Shown: piece after piece, positions 1 through 8,376 of the stretch
Position numbering within the stretch: the first letter of the stretch is position 1
Layout of the letters: each line of letters begins with the position of its first letter
Assembly (NCBI RefSeq): GCF_018860365.1
Contig: NZ_JAHKPO010000031.1
Span: 1 to 64,000, forward strand
Reading direction: 5' to 3'
Source: Arenibacter algicola
Lineage (GTDB): Bacteria; Bacteroidota; Bacteroidia; Flavobacteriales; Flavobacteriaceae
Length of the DNA: 64,000 bases
Notes under the pieces: model-generated
Told to the model about the DNA's origin: nothing
The model's database searches: none
The model's input: the letters and a program-made list of their open reading frames with translations, nothing else
Made by a program: the position numbers and the translations under genes

Positions 1-136
1 ACAACTTTTGGGATTGATCCCATGCTTATTTGTTGTGTTTCTTCAAAAATTAGGATGAACATAATATTTCGTGTTTTTTGATTTTAGCTTTGTTTATTGG
101 GCAAAATCGAATGAAATTTTTGTTAAAATTATTCTT

Positions 137-601
137 TCATTTTCTTTGCTTGTCCAAAGAAAACGAAACAAACCCGCCTTGCCGTCGGGCAGGAGAAAAG
201 ACCCTTCTTCACTAGGTGGCCCCTAAAATCTTGGGATTTTATGGACCGCTTCCATGGCCTAAATCATCTCCAAGGCTTCAATAATTCTTAACGGCCATGA
301 CATCTCCACTACGGAAGAAGACCAACCAGACCATAGGCTTTGAAGACAATGTTCAATAGCATTAAATTAATGATAATGATTTATCTACATTATTTAGGTT
401 TACGGAACATAGGAACGGCCTATTTTCAATTTCGTTTTAAATCAAGCGGTTTCCGCGTTGGGTGTTGGTAGCCGTCCAAAGAGCATTTCACCCAAGTGAA
501 AGCGGTCTGGACGGTGCGGCCGTGGAAAGTGCGTAGATTTAAAGAAATTTAAAATCACCCTAGCGTTTTTTGGTTCGTTTTTTGGGCGATGCAAAAAATG
601 A
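137..601. repeat. Inverted-repeat-bounded intergenic segment, possible decayed element
   Basis: The left arm (137-172) and right arm (566-601) are imperfect inverted repeats of about 35 bp. Read inward from each end, both start with tcatttt, then contain ttgc, a CCAAA block and an AAACGAA(A/C)CAAA block. The roughly 390 bp between them has no long reading frame and includes a CG-rich palindromic stretch near 173-195. Terminal inverted repeats on a short non-coding body suggest a MITE-like or REP-like element, but no flanking target duplication directly at the arms was identified. Confidence 0.4.
472..514. repeat. Two-level hairpin inside the 5' intergenic repeat
   Basis: An outer stem pairs ccgtcca (472-478) with tggacgg (508-514). 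An inner stem pairs tttcac (486-491) with gtgaaa (496-501) around a 4-nt loop. It is not followed by a T-run, so it is more like the core of a REP-type element than a terminator. Confidence 0.4.
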
Positions 602-671
602 ACAGAACACAAACTCTGGGCAAGTCTATCCTATCTTTTTCTAATTCATACACAACTTTTAGGATTGATCC

Positions 672-1106
672 TTGATTTTTGTAAAGATTATTATTTGCAT
701 AAATATTCAAATACCAGAAATTTGGCATAATCCCAACTTCTCTTTCAGTAAGACAGTAACATTTTATAATCCACAAACCATGGCGATTTTTTTAAATCGT
801 ATTCTTGTTACTGACAGCTTTTCCGTAGAAAATTGTTGGTTGGATATTTTTTTTGTTCGGCATCAACAACATTTGCATTGTTATAAGTTTATAAAAGGCA
901 TACATCTAATTTCCAAAAAAAATTTCGATGAAAGTTGGTATATGGAGTGTTTCATATTATATTCCCACTTTTATTCAAAAATAATAAAAGAGATACTTTC
1001 ATGAAATTTGCTTAATCGTTTAAATAAGGAATGTTGTTTTACCTATTGGCGCCAACAAGTTGTTGTATCAAAAAAAAGCGACCGTATTAATAAAGAGAGT
1101 ACTAAT
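672..1106. other. AT-rich intergenic region upstream of the sialidase-like gene
   Basis: This stretch is AT-rich with homopolymer runs. A 110-codon frame runs through it, but its translation is dominated by F/I/K/N codons, has no domain character and no signal peptide, so it is left out. No clear TAnnTTTG promoter with a good -33 partner was found. It presumably carries the promoter of the gene that starts at 1107. Confidence 0.4.
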
Positions 1107-2369
1107 ATGAATTTACGAAACTTTTCAAGGCTTGGTGTTTATCTATGCCTAACTATAATTTGTTTTTCCACAACCAGTTCACTTGCTCAGAAACATAAAA
1201 GAGAACAGCTTGCCAGTGCAAGCAAATCGCCATCTGATTTTAATCCTGAATTTGAGAAGGTCAAGTCTAGGGTGAGTTATGTTCCGGGCGTTAAGGTGAT
1301 CAGAGGGGAAACCCATGTAATTGTTCCCGAACAAGAATTTTTCTGCCCTGCCGGCAGTGTTTTTAAATTCAATAATGGGGATATTCAGGTTTTTGACAGG
1401 CGTTCCAGTGATGGTGGAAAGACTTGGCTCCAGGTAGCCCATATTCTAGAAAATTCTACCTACCAGTACCCTGATCCGGATGGGGAAGTAGTCATGTTTC
1501 AATCGGATAATCAGGCGGGAGGTTCGACTAGCGCGGGAAGACCGGAAATCTCTTTGCAAAAGACCGATGAAGAAGGAGTTTTGGAAGCTAATTTTTTTCG
1601 TTCAAAGGATAATGGATTAACTAGGGTAAGTGATCCTGCAAGAGTTTATCTGCCTGAAAGATTTAAGGATTGGTCGGGGGTTTTATGCCGCAATATTGTT
1701 GGGCTTGATGATGGCAGTCTGCTTATGAGTATGTATCTCAGAAGTGGAGTCAAGAATACCCTTGAGAATAAATTTCGAGACATTGTCCTAAAATCCTCGG
1801 ATAGAGGTAAGACTTGGCATTATCTATCAACGGTGGCCTTTGATATGTCAGAAGATAATAGGGGAGAAGGTTTTAATGAGGCATCCCTGCTGGTTCTTCC
1901 CGATGGTAAAATCAACTGCTTCATGAGGTCGGGTGCAAGTTACCAAGCTTCCTTGGGTAGCTTTAATAACAATGATTGGGATAATAAAATGCCTTTCAGT
2001 TTTGGACAACAAACACCTATTTATAAGTCGGTATCTGTTGATGGTGGTAAAAACTGGAGTATTCCGGATCCCATAACTTCCCATGGTGTTTGGCCAGATG
2101 CAACTCTAATGAAAAATGGGATTACGGCCTTGACCTATGGTAGGCCTGGCAATTGGATAATGTTTAATGAAGGGGAGAGTGATACCTGGGGTCCAATTAT
2201 ACCATTCTACAACGATCTTTATCCTCCGGATTGCGGAAATTATGTTTCAGCGACGGAAGTAGCCCCGGACATTTTGCTGGTAGTGTATTCCCGTACCAAC
2301 CCAAACGATCATTGGAAAAGTGAAATTGTGGGTACGTATTTTAATGTTAAGGCAATGACGGAAAAGTAA
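1107..2369 (+). CDS. Secreted sialidase-like (BNR/Asp-box) beta-propeller protein
   Basis: A predicted secreted glycan-acting protein of 420 residues. The frame stays open back to 1008, but the ATG at 1107 gives a classic signal peptide (MNLRNFSRLGVYLCL..., cleavage after SSLA), so that start is preferred. Three Asp-box repeats are visible (SSDGGKTW, SSDRGKTW, SVDGGKNW), the hallmark of sialidase/BNR six-bladed propellers. The FRIP motif and obvious arginine triad of true GH33 sialidases were not found, so the substrate is uncertain; it may be a sialidase-like hydrolase or binding protein. It is followed after 52 bp by a second protein of the same fold, and a fucosidase lies just downstream on the other strand, which suggests a shared glycan target. 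Confidence 0.75.
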   Translation: MNLRNFSRLGVYLCLTIICFSTTSSLAQKHKREQLASASKSPSDFNPEFEKVKSRVSYVPGVKVIRGETHVIVPEQEFFCPAGSVFKFNNGDIQVFDRRSSDGGKTWLQVAHILENSTYQYPDPDGEVVMFQSDNQAGGSTSAGRPEISLQKTDEEGVLEANFFRSKDNGLTRVSDPARVYLPERFKDWSGVLCRNIVGLDDGSLLMSMYLRSGVKNTLENKFRDIVLKSSDRGKTWHYLSTVAFDMSEDNRGEGFNEASLLVLPDGKINCFMRSGASYQASLGSFNNNDWDNKMPFSFGQQTPIYKSVSVDGGKNWSIPDPITSHGVWPDATLMKNGITALTYGRPGNWIMFNEGESDTWGPIIPFYNDLYPPDCGNYVSATEVAPDILLVVYSRTNPNDHWKSEIVGTYFNVKAMTEK

Positions 2370-2421
2370 CTATAACGCCTTGGCTACTATTCAAATTTTT
2401 GATTTATAAAAACTAAAAAGT

Positions 2422-3585
2422 ATGATGAATTTAAAAGCTTGCTACCTGTTACTTATATCCACAATGTTGCATAATTTGTGTTTAGGCCAAAGGGATAAAA
2501 CCTTCCTTGATCCGCCCAAATTAATAAAGAATCCATCATCCGTGGAGTATTATTCACCCGAAAACAGAAAATTTAGTGGTATTTCTAGCCTCGCTGTTAG
2601 CCCTAAAGGGCGAATGTGGGCAACATGGTATTCCGGAATAACGCCAGGGGAAGATGCTAATAATTATGTAGTTGTTTCTAATAGTGGAGATAATGGGCAG
2701 ACCTGGGAAGAAGTACTTGTGATAGATTCTGATAAACAGGGCCCTGTTAGGGCTTTTGATCCAGAAATATGGATTGATCCTGCAGGTAAACTCTGGATTT
2801 TTTGGTCTCAATCAATTCATAAGGAGATGGATAAACATTACGATGGCATTAATACTGGTGTTTGGGTTTTGACTATTGATGATGCAGAAGAAAGTAATCC
2901 AACTTGGCCCACCCCTAAACGAATTGTTGATGGTATTATGATGTGTAAGCCAATCGTATTATCTACAGGTGAATGGGTTTTACCAGTTTCAACATGGCAA
3001 ATAAACGATGGCGCAAAAGCAGTTGTATCAGTTGATCATGGGAAAAGCTGGCAAGTACGGGGGGCTGTTAACGTTCCAGAATTGGCGCGTAATGCTGATG
3101 AACACATGATCGTTGAAAGAAAGGATGGAACATTATGGATGCTTGTTCGAACCAAATATGGGATAGGGGAAAGTGTTTCAGAGGACAAGGGGTATTCATG
3201 GACCCCACTAATACCTTCCAAAATTCAACATCCAACGGCTAGATTCTTTATTTATCGACTTAATTCTGGAAATCTTTTGCTAGTAAAACATGGGCCAATT
3301 GATATGAAAATTGGACGATCTCACCTCATGGCTTTTATATCTAAAGATGATGGATTTACCTGGTCCGATGGATTATTGCTGGACCAAAGAAAAGATGTTT
3401 CCTACCCAGATGGTCAACAAACGGCTGATGGGACTATTTATATTACTTATGATTATAAGCGCAGAAGTGATCAAAAGATTTATCTTACCAGTTTCTCGGA
3501 GGATGATATAGAGTTGGGCTCGGATAGAACAATTTTAGAGGTGTATAAACGAAGGATGCTTATAAGTCAAGGTGGCGCAAAATAA
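2422..3585 (+). CDS. Secreted sialidase family protein (Asp-box repeats)
   Basis: A 387-residue predicted secreted beta-propeller protein. Residues 1-22 form a signal peptide (MMNLKACYLLL..., ending HNLCLG). Four Asp-box-like repeats are visible: SNSGDNGQTW, SVDHGKSW, SEDKGYSW and SKDDGFTW. The FDPEIWIDPAGKLWIFW block is typical of exo-alpha-sialidase-annotated proteins of marine Bacteroidota. As in its upstream neighbour, no FRIP motif is seen, so hydrolysis of sialic acid is not established by the sequence. It lies 52 bp after the first propeller gene on the same strand and is probably co-transcribed. The stop is followed by a convergent fucosidase gene with a shared terminator-like palindrome. 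Confidence 0.78.
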   Translation: MMNLKACYLLLISTMLHNLCLGQRDKTFLDPPKLIKNPSSVEYYSPENRKFSGISSLAVSPKGRMWATWYSGITPGEDANNYVVVSNSGDNGQTWEEVLVIDSDKQGPVRAFDPEIWIDPAGKLWIFWSQSIHKEMDKHYDGINTGVWVLTIDDAEESNPTWPTPKRIVDGIMMCKPIVLSTGEWVLPVSTWQINDGAKAVVSVDHGKSWQVRGAVNVPELARNADEHMIVERKDGTLWMLVRTKYGIGESVSEDKGYSWTPLIPSKIQHPTARFFIYRLNSGNLLLVKHGPIDMKIGRSHLMAFISKDDGFTWSDGLLLDQRKDVSYPDGQQTADGTIYITYDYKRRSDQKIYLTSFSEDDIELGSDRTILEVYKRRMLISQGGAK

Positions 3586-3683
3586 TCCATTAATTGGAGC
3601 TATAAGGGTGCATATTCAGCCATAAAATGGATAGATGCGACTTAAGTCCCTTATTTCCATCCGGTTTTCTAAATTGATTCTAA

Positions 3684-3720
3684 TTTTACAGTTTATTTTT
3701 CCGAAAAATAAACTGTAAAA
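3684..3720. terminator. Perfect 17-bp inverted repeat at the convergent gene ends
   Basis: Bases 3684-3700 pair perfectly with 3704-3720 around a 3-nt loop (ccg). The arms are AT-rich and end in T/A runs, so the structure can act as an intrinsic terminator in both directions. It overlaps the last codons and stop of the minus-strand fucosidase gene (stop at 3693-3695) and lies about 100 bp after the plus-strand sialidase-like gene. Confidence 0.65.
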
Positions 3721-6050
3721 TTATTAATAAACATCCTATCATCTTCCCCATCCAAAGTAATTCGAAGTTTAGTGGATTTGGTAGCAGGGAAAGTTTGAAT
3801 GCGCTTCCTGCCTATACTTTGACCTTCTGCAATAGTTTTCCATTCCTTATCAAGATACGCTTCAACTTTATAGGCATTGATGTGTTGGCCATGTTGTATA
3901 TCTTCCTCCAATACCAATAGATTTACTTTTTGCTTATTGTGAAAATCAATAACAAGGTGGTTGTTGGGTTGATCAACTATTGAGGAGGTACTGCCCAAAG
4001 GTGTTGCAAAAGTCTCTTCCAGCGTTTTGCCAAAATCGGATAATCGCTTCACTTCGGCATTTGGAATAAGGCCAGTGGTGTCCGGTGTCATATTAACAAG
4101 GAGGTTGGCGCCTCTTCCGATGGATTCAAAATATACCTTCTTTAAGAAAGGAATATCCCGCAATGTTTTGTCCGAATCCGGTGTCCAAAACCAGGTACTT
4201 CTGGTATGAAGGTTGGCCTCTGCAGGGATCCATCCGGCATTTTGCGGGCCCACCCACATTTCCAGCCCTTCTCCTGGTCTTACAATATTTTCTAAGGGAT
4301 ATGCGGCCCATCCTTGTTCACTTCCTGACCATCTTACATCCGGTTTTGTGCCTCCCATTATTACGGCATCGGGCTGTAAATGCTTTACCATGGAGTGTAT
4401 AGCATCTCCATAGGCAGTTCCAAGAGGTTGCATGGTTTTAGGGTCCATTACATCCCATCCAAAGGGATCGTAGGCGCCATCGAACCATAGGTATGAAATC
4501 TCACCATAGTTGGTCAGTAGTTCTCTTAGTTGTTCCATAAATACAGGAAAGTACCTGTGGATATCCCCTACAATTTTTCTTTCACCCTGTGGATCTGGTG
4601 TACTGCTGCATCCAAAATGCTTATCGCCTCCTGAAACATATAGGCCAATTTCGATATCATATTTCCGACAAGCCTTGACAAATTCAGCAACAACATCGCC
4701 TTTGCCCTTTTTCCAAGGTGATTTTTTTATGGAATAATCCGTAGTTTCGGTTGGCCACAGGCAATAGCCATTATGATGTTTTGCTGTTAAAACTATATGC
4801 TTGGCGCCAAAGGATTTGGCAGTTCTCACCCATTGCTCGGCATCCAATTGGGAAGGGTTAAAAACATCGGCAGCGGGTACGGACATCATATCGGATTCAA
4901 TATAGGCTGCAGGGCCATAATGAATAAATGCGCCTAATTGTCTTTCCTGAAATGCAAGTTGTTGAGGGGAGGGTTTATTGGTTGCCTCAAATGTGGGGTT
5001 TTTTCCATTCATTGTTTGTTCCTGAGGAGCGGTAAGAACAGGTGTCCAACTGCCTTTGTGTTCCGGCGGTGCCTCTATGTTCTTTTCGCTATCCTCGAAA
5101 AAATGCTCGAACAATTGCTTTGGGGTTCCTTCATAAGTGGCCCATTGCAAATCACCGGCAATTTGTTGATTTCCTCCTGTGAAATACAGAATAGTTTTGT
5201 CCCTAAAATAACACAGTTCCACGTCAGAAGCATTGTTTTCATTGATTTTGGGGTCGGTCAAAGGCATGTTAAAGTGGGTTGGGTCAAAAGTAACGAAAGG
5301 CCTGTCTTTAGGTGCATCCTCCCATTGGACCAAATCTTTTGAGCGTGTAATATGCGTTTCCCATGATTTGTTAAGTGCCTCAAGGTAGAGGGTATAATAC
5401 CAGTCCCCTTCATAGTATAAAGCAGGACCACCAACATATTTGTTGGTTCCATAAATGGCATCTGGAATTTCCTTCCAGTTAATCAGGTCCGTCGATTCCA
5501 AATATCGGAGCGTAAAAGGTTTCCACTTGGGGTCATTGGTCTCGTAAAGCATGATAAACTTATCCTTTCCCCTGCATACCGCGGTGTTGAAAAAGAACTC
5601 TTTCCCTGAGGCCCTAAAGACAGTTCGGGGCTTTGTCCAACTTTTCAAATCTTTTGAACTGGTCATGGTGATCTCTGTCATCTGTCGCCAGGGCTTTCCA
5701 TTTCCGTAATTTCCGGCGAAAACATAGACGGTGTCCTTCCAGGTCAATACTGTTCCGAAACCATGATTTTTTAAAGGGACAGAAATTAGTTTCCCCGATT
5801 CGAGGTCCCTTATTCGTATTTCATCTTCATGAAAATAATCTCCCGGTTTGGCCCCTTCCACATCCCAGAAGTATTGGTTGTTCTCCAAGAGGTATAATTT
5901 ATTTTGGAAAACAAAGGGAGAGGTCTCAACTAATGGGGAGTTGAGCCGACCTTGTTTTTTTATTGGATTTTCAAAAGGCGTTTGCGCAAGAACGTTGCAA
6001 CTAATGAGGCACGCCATTAAAAAGTTGAATAGTTTGGTTGATTTTATCAT
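3693..6050 (-). CDS. Alpha-L-fucosidase (GH29) with N-terminal GH43-like beta-propeller
   Basis: A predicted secreted exo-hydrolase releasing alpha-L-fucose from glycans. The protein has 785 residues. Residues 1-22 are a signal peptide. Residues about 25-320 look like a five-bladed GH43/GH32-type propeller (repeated S-K-D-L-x-x-W strands). Residues about 365-690 are the GH29 barrel, with FIHYG (His377), KHHNG (His425-His426) and LWFDG, whose Asp524 matches the family's nucleophile position. A C-terminal beta-sandwich (about 700-785) resembles a galactose-binding/CBM domain. Typical GH29 enzymes are about 450-600 residues, so the propeller is an added module. It may be a second catalytic domain or a targeting domain. 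It is convergent with the two sialidase-like genes. Confidence 0.85.
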   Translation of the reverse strand: MIKSTKLFNFLMACLISCNVLAQTPFENPIKKQGRLNSPLVETSPFVFQNKLYLLENNQYFWDVEGAKPGDYFHEDEIRIRDLESGKLISVPLKNHGFGTVLTWKDTVYVFAGNYGNGKPWRQMTEITMTSSKDLKSWTKPRTVFRASGKEFFFNTAVCRGKDKFIMLYETNDPKWKPFTLRYLESTDLINWKEIPDAIYGTNKYVGGPALYYEGDWYYTLYLEALNKSWETHITRSKDLVQWEDAPKDRPFVTFDPTHFNMPLTDPKINENNASDVELCYFRDKTILYFTGGNQQIAGDLQWATYEGTPKQLFEHFFEDSEKNIEAPPEHKGSWTPVLTAPQEQTMNGKNPTFEATNKPSPQQLAFQERQLGAFIHYGPAAYIESDMMSVPAADVFNPSQLDAEQWVRTAKSFGAKHIVLTAKHHNGYCLWPTETTDYSIKKSPWKKGKGDVVAEFVKACRKYDIEIGLYVSGGDKHFGCSSTPDPQGERKIVGDIHRYFPVFMEQLRELLTNYGEISYLWFDGAYDPFGWDVMDPKTMQPLGTAYGDAIHSMVKHLQPDAVIMGGTKPDVRWSGSEQGWAAYPLENIVRPGEGLEMWVGPQNAGWIPAEANLHTRSTWFWTPDSDKTLRDIPFLKKVYFESIGRGANLLVNMTPDTTGLIPNAEVKRLSDFGKTLEETFATPLGSTSSIVDQPNNHLVIDFHNKQKVNLLVLEEDIQHGQHINAYKVEAYLDKEWKTIAEGQSIGRKRIQTFPATKSTKLRITLDGEDDRMFINNFTVYFSEK

Positions 6051-6420
6051 TGGATACTTATCTGGTTTGGAAGTCTAAAAATATGGTGAATCCTTATGAA
6101 TGACTACTTGATTTTACTCAATGTATGATGGTAATTTAGCAGAACATCAAGAATTGGGTCGAAAAAGGGAGGTTGCCAATGAATTTGTCTTGGTCGGATT
6201 TGGATGGACTTGTATGTCCTGATCGATTTTATCTTTACATTTTTTTATGCTATTTGCAATACACAATACAAAAGTGCGTGAAATGAAAATTTTAGTGAAA
6301 AGGCCAGGTGTCAAGGTAAAGGATCAACCTGAAATATAGGTGTAGTGGTTTTGATAAAGTTATTGAAATTAAAGGAAAGACGCTGAATAAGGAGCGGGAA
6401 TTTCCCGTATCTTTTTTAGA
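6051..6420. other. Intergenic region between the fucosidase and rimP promoters
   Basis: A divergent intergenic stretch that should hold the promoter of the minus-strand fucosidase gene. No convincing TAnnTTTG box on the minus strand and no RNA gene or repeat was recognised. Confidence 0.35.
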
Positions 6421-6437
6421 ATAAATAACTTAGATTA

Positions 6438-6466
6438 TTGTAGAATCTAAAAATTATGTATATTTG
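6438..6466 (+). promoter_or_regulatory. Bacteroidetes-type promoter of rimP-nusA-infB
   Basis: A -33 TTG at 6438-6440 and a -7 box TATATTTG at 6459-6466 are separated by 18 nt, matching the Bacteroidetes sigma-ABfr consensus. Transcription would begin near 6472, giving a leader of about 150 nt before the rimP start codon. Confidence 0.6.
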
Positions 6467-6494
6467 CCGTGCTGAAAGAATATAAAGTATTCAT

Positions 6495-6519
6495 GAGGGG
6501 ACATTTTGTCCCCTCTTTT
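6495..6519 (+). promoter_or_regulatory. Leader hairpin (possible attenuator) upstream of rimP
   Basis: gaggggaca (6495-6503) pairs perfectly with tgtcccctc (6507-6515) around a 3-nt loop and is followed directly by TTTTATT. It therefore has the form of an intrinsic terminator placed about 20 nt after the predicted transcription start and 110 nt before rimP. Since it precedes nusA, which encodes a termination/antitermination factor, attenuation is a plausible role. No known riboswitch class was recognised. Confidence 0.6.
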
Positions 6520-6625
6520 ATTACTATACTTTGATTAAACGGCACGGTAAGAAAACAGCTTTACGTTATGTTCTGGAGCAGGTAGATTTCAGATTTAGAG
6601 CAGATGTTTAATAAAACCGAAGTAT

Positions 6626-7087
6626 ATGTTGAAGGATAAAGTTACTGCACTTTTAGAGGAAGCGTTAAAGGAGAATCAATCACTTTTTTTATTGGATTTT
6701 TCAATATCCGCAGATAATAAAATAAAGATAACCTTGGACGGTGACCATGGTGTTACCTTGCAGGATTGCATGAATGTTAGTAGGGCCATAGAACACAATT
6801 TGGACCGGGAGGAAGAGGATTTTTCCTTGGAAGTAGCTTCTGCGGGAGCGGCTTCTCCGATTAAGTTGCCTAGGCAGTACACAAAAAATATAGGTAGAAA
6901 GCTTGAAGTCAAGACCCAGGATGGGGAATTTGAAGGCAAGTTAACAGAGGCATCAGGGGATAGTATTACCCTGGAGTGGAAAGATAGGGAACCCAAACCC
7001 ATTGGAAAAGGGAAAATTACGGTTCAGAAAAAGCAGCAAATTGCAATTTCTGATATTAAGGAAGCTAAAGTTGTATTAAAATTTTAA
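6626..7087 (+). CDS. rimP: Ribosome maturation factor RimP
   Basis: A cytoplasmic factor needed for maturation of the 30S ribosomal subunit. The 153-residue length is normal. The N-terminal alpha/beta domain carries the family's DGDHGVTLQDCMNVSRAIE-type block and the SLEVASAGAASPI segment that precedes the second, Sm-like beta-barrel domain (residues about 85-153). It is the first gene of rimP-nusA-infB, with only 13 bp to nusA. Expression is probably driven by the promoter at 6438-6466 and may be modulated by the leader hairpin. Confidence 0.95.
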   Translation: MLKDKVTALLEEALKENQSLFLLDFSISADNKIKITLDGDHGVTLQDCMNVSRAIEHNLDREEEDFSLEVASAGAASPIKLPRQYTKNIGRKLEVKTQDGEFEGKLTEASGDSITLEWKDREPKPIGKGKITVQKKQQIAISDIKEAKVVLKF

Positions 7088-7100
7088 TTGTAGTTCAAAA

Positions 7101-8333
7101 ATGGAAAATATTGCGCTAATCGAATCTTTTTCGGAATTTAAAGATGATAAATTCATAGATAGGGTAACGCTAATGGCGATTTTGGAGGATGTTTTTAGGA
7201 ATGCGTTAAAGAAGAAGTTTGGTTCCGATGACAATTTCGATATCATTATAAACCCGGACAAAGGGGATTTGGAGATTTGGAGAAACAGGGTTGTGGTTGA
7301 AGACGGGGAAGTAGAAGATCCAAACGAAGAGATATCGCTTTCTGCAGCCAGAAAAATTGAGCCTGATTTTGAGGTGGGTGAAGATGTGTCCGAGGAAGTA
7401 AAATTGATAGATCTTGGAAGAAGGGCTATTTTGGCCTTAAGGCAAAATCTTATTTCGAAGATTCACGAGCACGATAATACCACGATCTACAAGCAATTTA
7501 AGGATCTTGAAGGTGAGATTTATACCGCAGAGGTACATCATATTAGACATAAGGCCATTATTCTTTTGGATGATGAGGGGAATGAGATCATTTTACCAAA
7601 GGATAAGCAGATCCCGTCCGATTTCTTTAGGAAGGGAGATAATGTGCGTGGAATAATAGAGAGTGTTGAACTTAAGGGCAACAAGCCTACTATAATTATG
7701 AGCAGAAGCTCTCCTTTGTTTTTGGAGCAATTGTTCTTCCAGGAAATCCCTGAAGTTTTCGATGGTCTAATAACCATTAAAAAGGCGGTTAGAATACCAG
7801 GGGAAAAGGCAAAAGTGGCAGTAGATTCCTATGATGATCGTATTGATCCGGTAGGTGCCTGTGTGGGAATGAAAGGATCCAGGATCCATGGAATTGTCCG
7901 TGAATTGGGCAATGAAAATATAGACGTAATAAACTGGACCAGTAACCCACAGTTGTTGGTTACCAGGGCTTTGAGCCCTGCCAGGGTGTCTTCAGTGAAA
8001 TTGAACGACGAGAAAATGACCGCTCAGGTGTATCTTAGGCCAGAGGAAGTTTCCAAGGCTATTGGTAGAGGGGGTCACAATATTCGATTGGCAGGACAAT
8101 TAACTGGTTATGAGATCGATGTGTTCCGTGAAGGTGTTGAAGAAGATGTTGAGCTTACCGAGTTCTCCGATGAAATAGAAGCATGGATCATTGAGGAATT
8201 CAAGAAAATAGGTATGGATACTGCCAGAAGTGTTTTGGAACAAGATGTGGATGATTTGGTAAAAAGAACCGATTTGGAAGAGGAAACAATTTTGGAAGTT
8301 GTGCGAATTCTTAAGGAAGAATTAGAAGATTAA
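7101..8333 (+). CDS. nusA: Transcription termination/antitermination protein NusA
   Basis: Binds RNA polymerase and nascent RNA to control pausing, termination and antitermination. The 410 residues cover the N-terminal RNAP-binding domain (about 1-125), an S1 domain (about 130-200) and two KH domains (about 210-345). The second KH carries the GxxG-type IGRGGHNIRLA motif. A single acidic helical segment closes the protein (DVDDLVKRTDLEEE). The second C-terminal acidic repeat of E. coli NusA is absent, as is usual in Bacteroidota. It lies between rimP and infB in the classic operon. Confidence 0.96.
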   Translation: MENIALIESFSEFKDDKFIDRVTLMAILEDVFRNALKKKFGSDDNFDIIINPDKGDLEIWRNRVVVEDGEVEDPNEEISLSAARKIEPDFEVGEDVSEEVKLIDLGRRAILALRQNLISKIHEHDNTTIYKQFKDLEGEIYTAEVHHIRHKAIILLDDEGNEIILPKDKQIPSDFFRKGDNVRGIIESVELKGNKPTIIMSRSSPLFLEQLFFQEIPEVFDGLITIKKAVRIPGEKAKVAVDSYDDRIDPVGACVGMKGSRIHGIVRELGNENIDVINWTSNPQLLVTRALSPARVSSVKLNDEKMTAQVYLRPEEVSKAIGRGGHNIRLAGQLTGYEIDVFREGVEEDVELTEFSDEIEAWIIEEFKKIGMDTARSVLEQDVDDLVKRTDLEEETILEVVRILKEELED

Positions 8334-8376
8334 ACTATATATTAGCAGTAAATTACAAGAATAGGAATTTTTTTTT

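Larger units (their letters stand above)
1..671. repeat. Non-coding region bounded by a 20-bp direct repeat
   Basis: Bases 1-20 and 652-671 are the same 20-mer apart from one G/A difference (acaactttt-g/a-ggattgatcc). No credible gene lies between them. The segment holds the inverted-repeat-bounded stretch at 137-601 and a nested hairpin at 472-514. The window edge falls exactly on the left copy, so the true repeat may extend further left. It could be a pair of dispersed intergenic repeats or the target duplication of a decayed element; no transposase remnant could be read. Confidence 0.45.

Noticed and set aside
672-1004. 110-codon frame upstream of the first sialidase-like gene
   Set aside because: The translation is AT-driven (Ile/Phe/Lys/Asn-rich) with no domain, signal or promoter, and overlaps a repeat-like region.
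1008-1106. N-terminal extension of the first sialidase-like protein by 33 residues
   Set aside because: It would bury the signal peptide; the ATG at 1107 places it at the N-terminus.
6464-6550. Possible 9-bp long-range helix (6464-6472 with 6542-6550) enclosing the rimP leader hairpin
   Set aside because: The 5' strand overlaps the -7 box, so most of it would not be transcribed from the predicted start; it could be chance.
6568-6639. Tiny upstream reading frames before rimP (one of 5 codons, one of 11 codons overlapping the rimP start)
   Set aside because: They are too short to distinguish from chance and carry no attenuator-like codon run.
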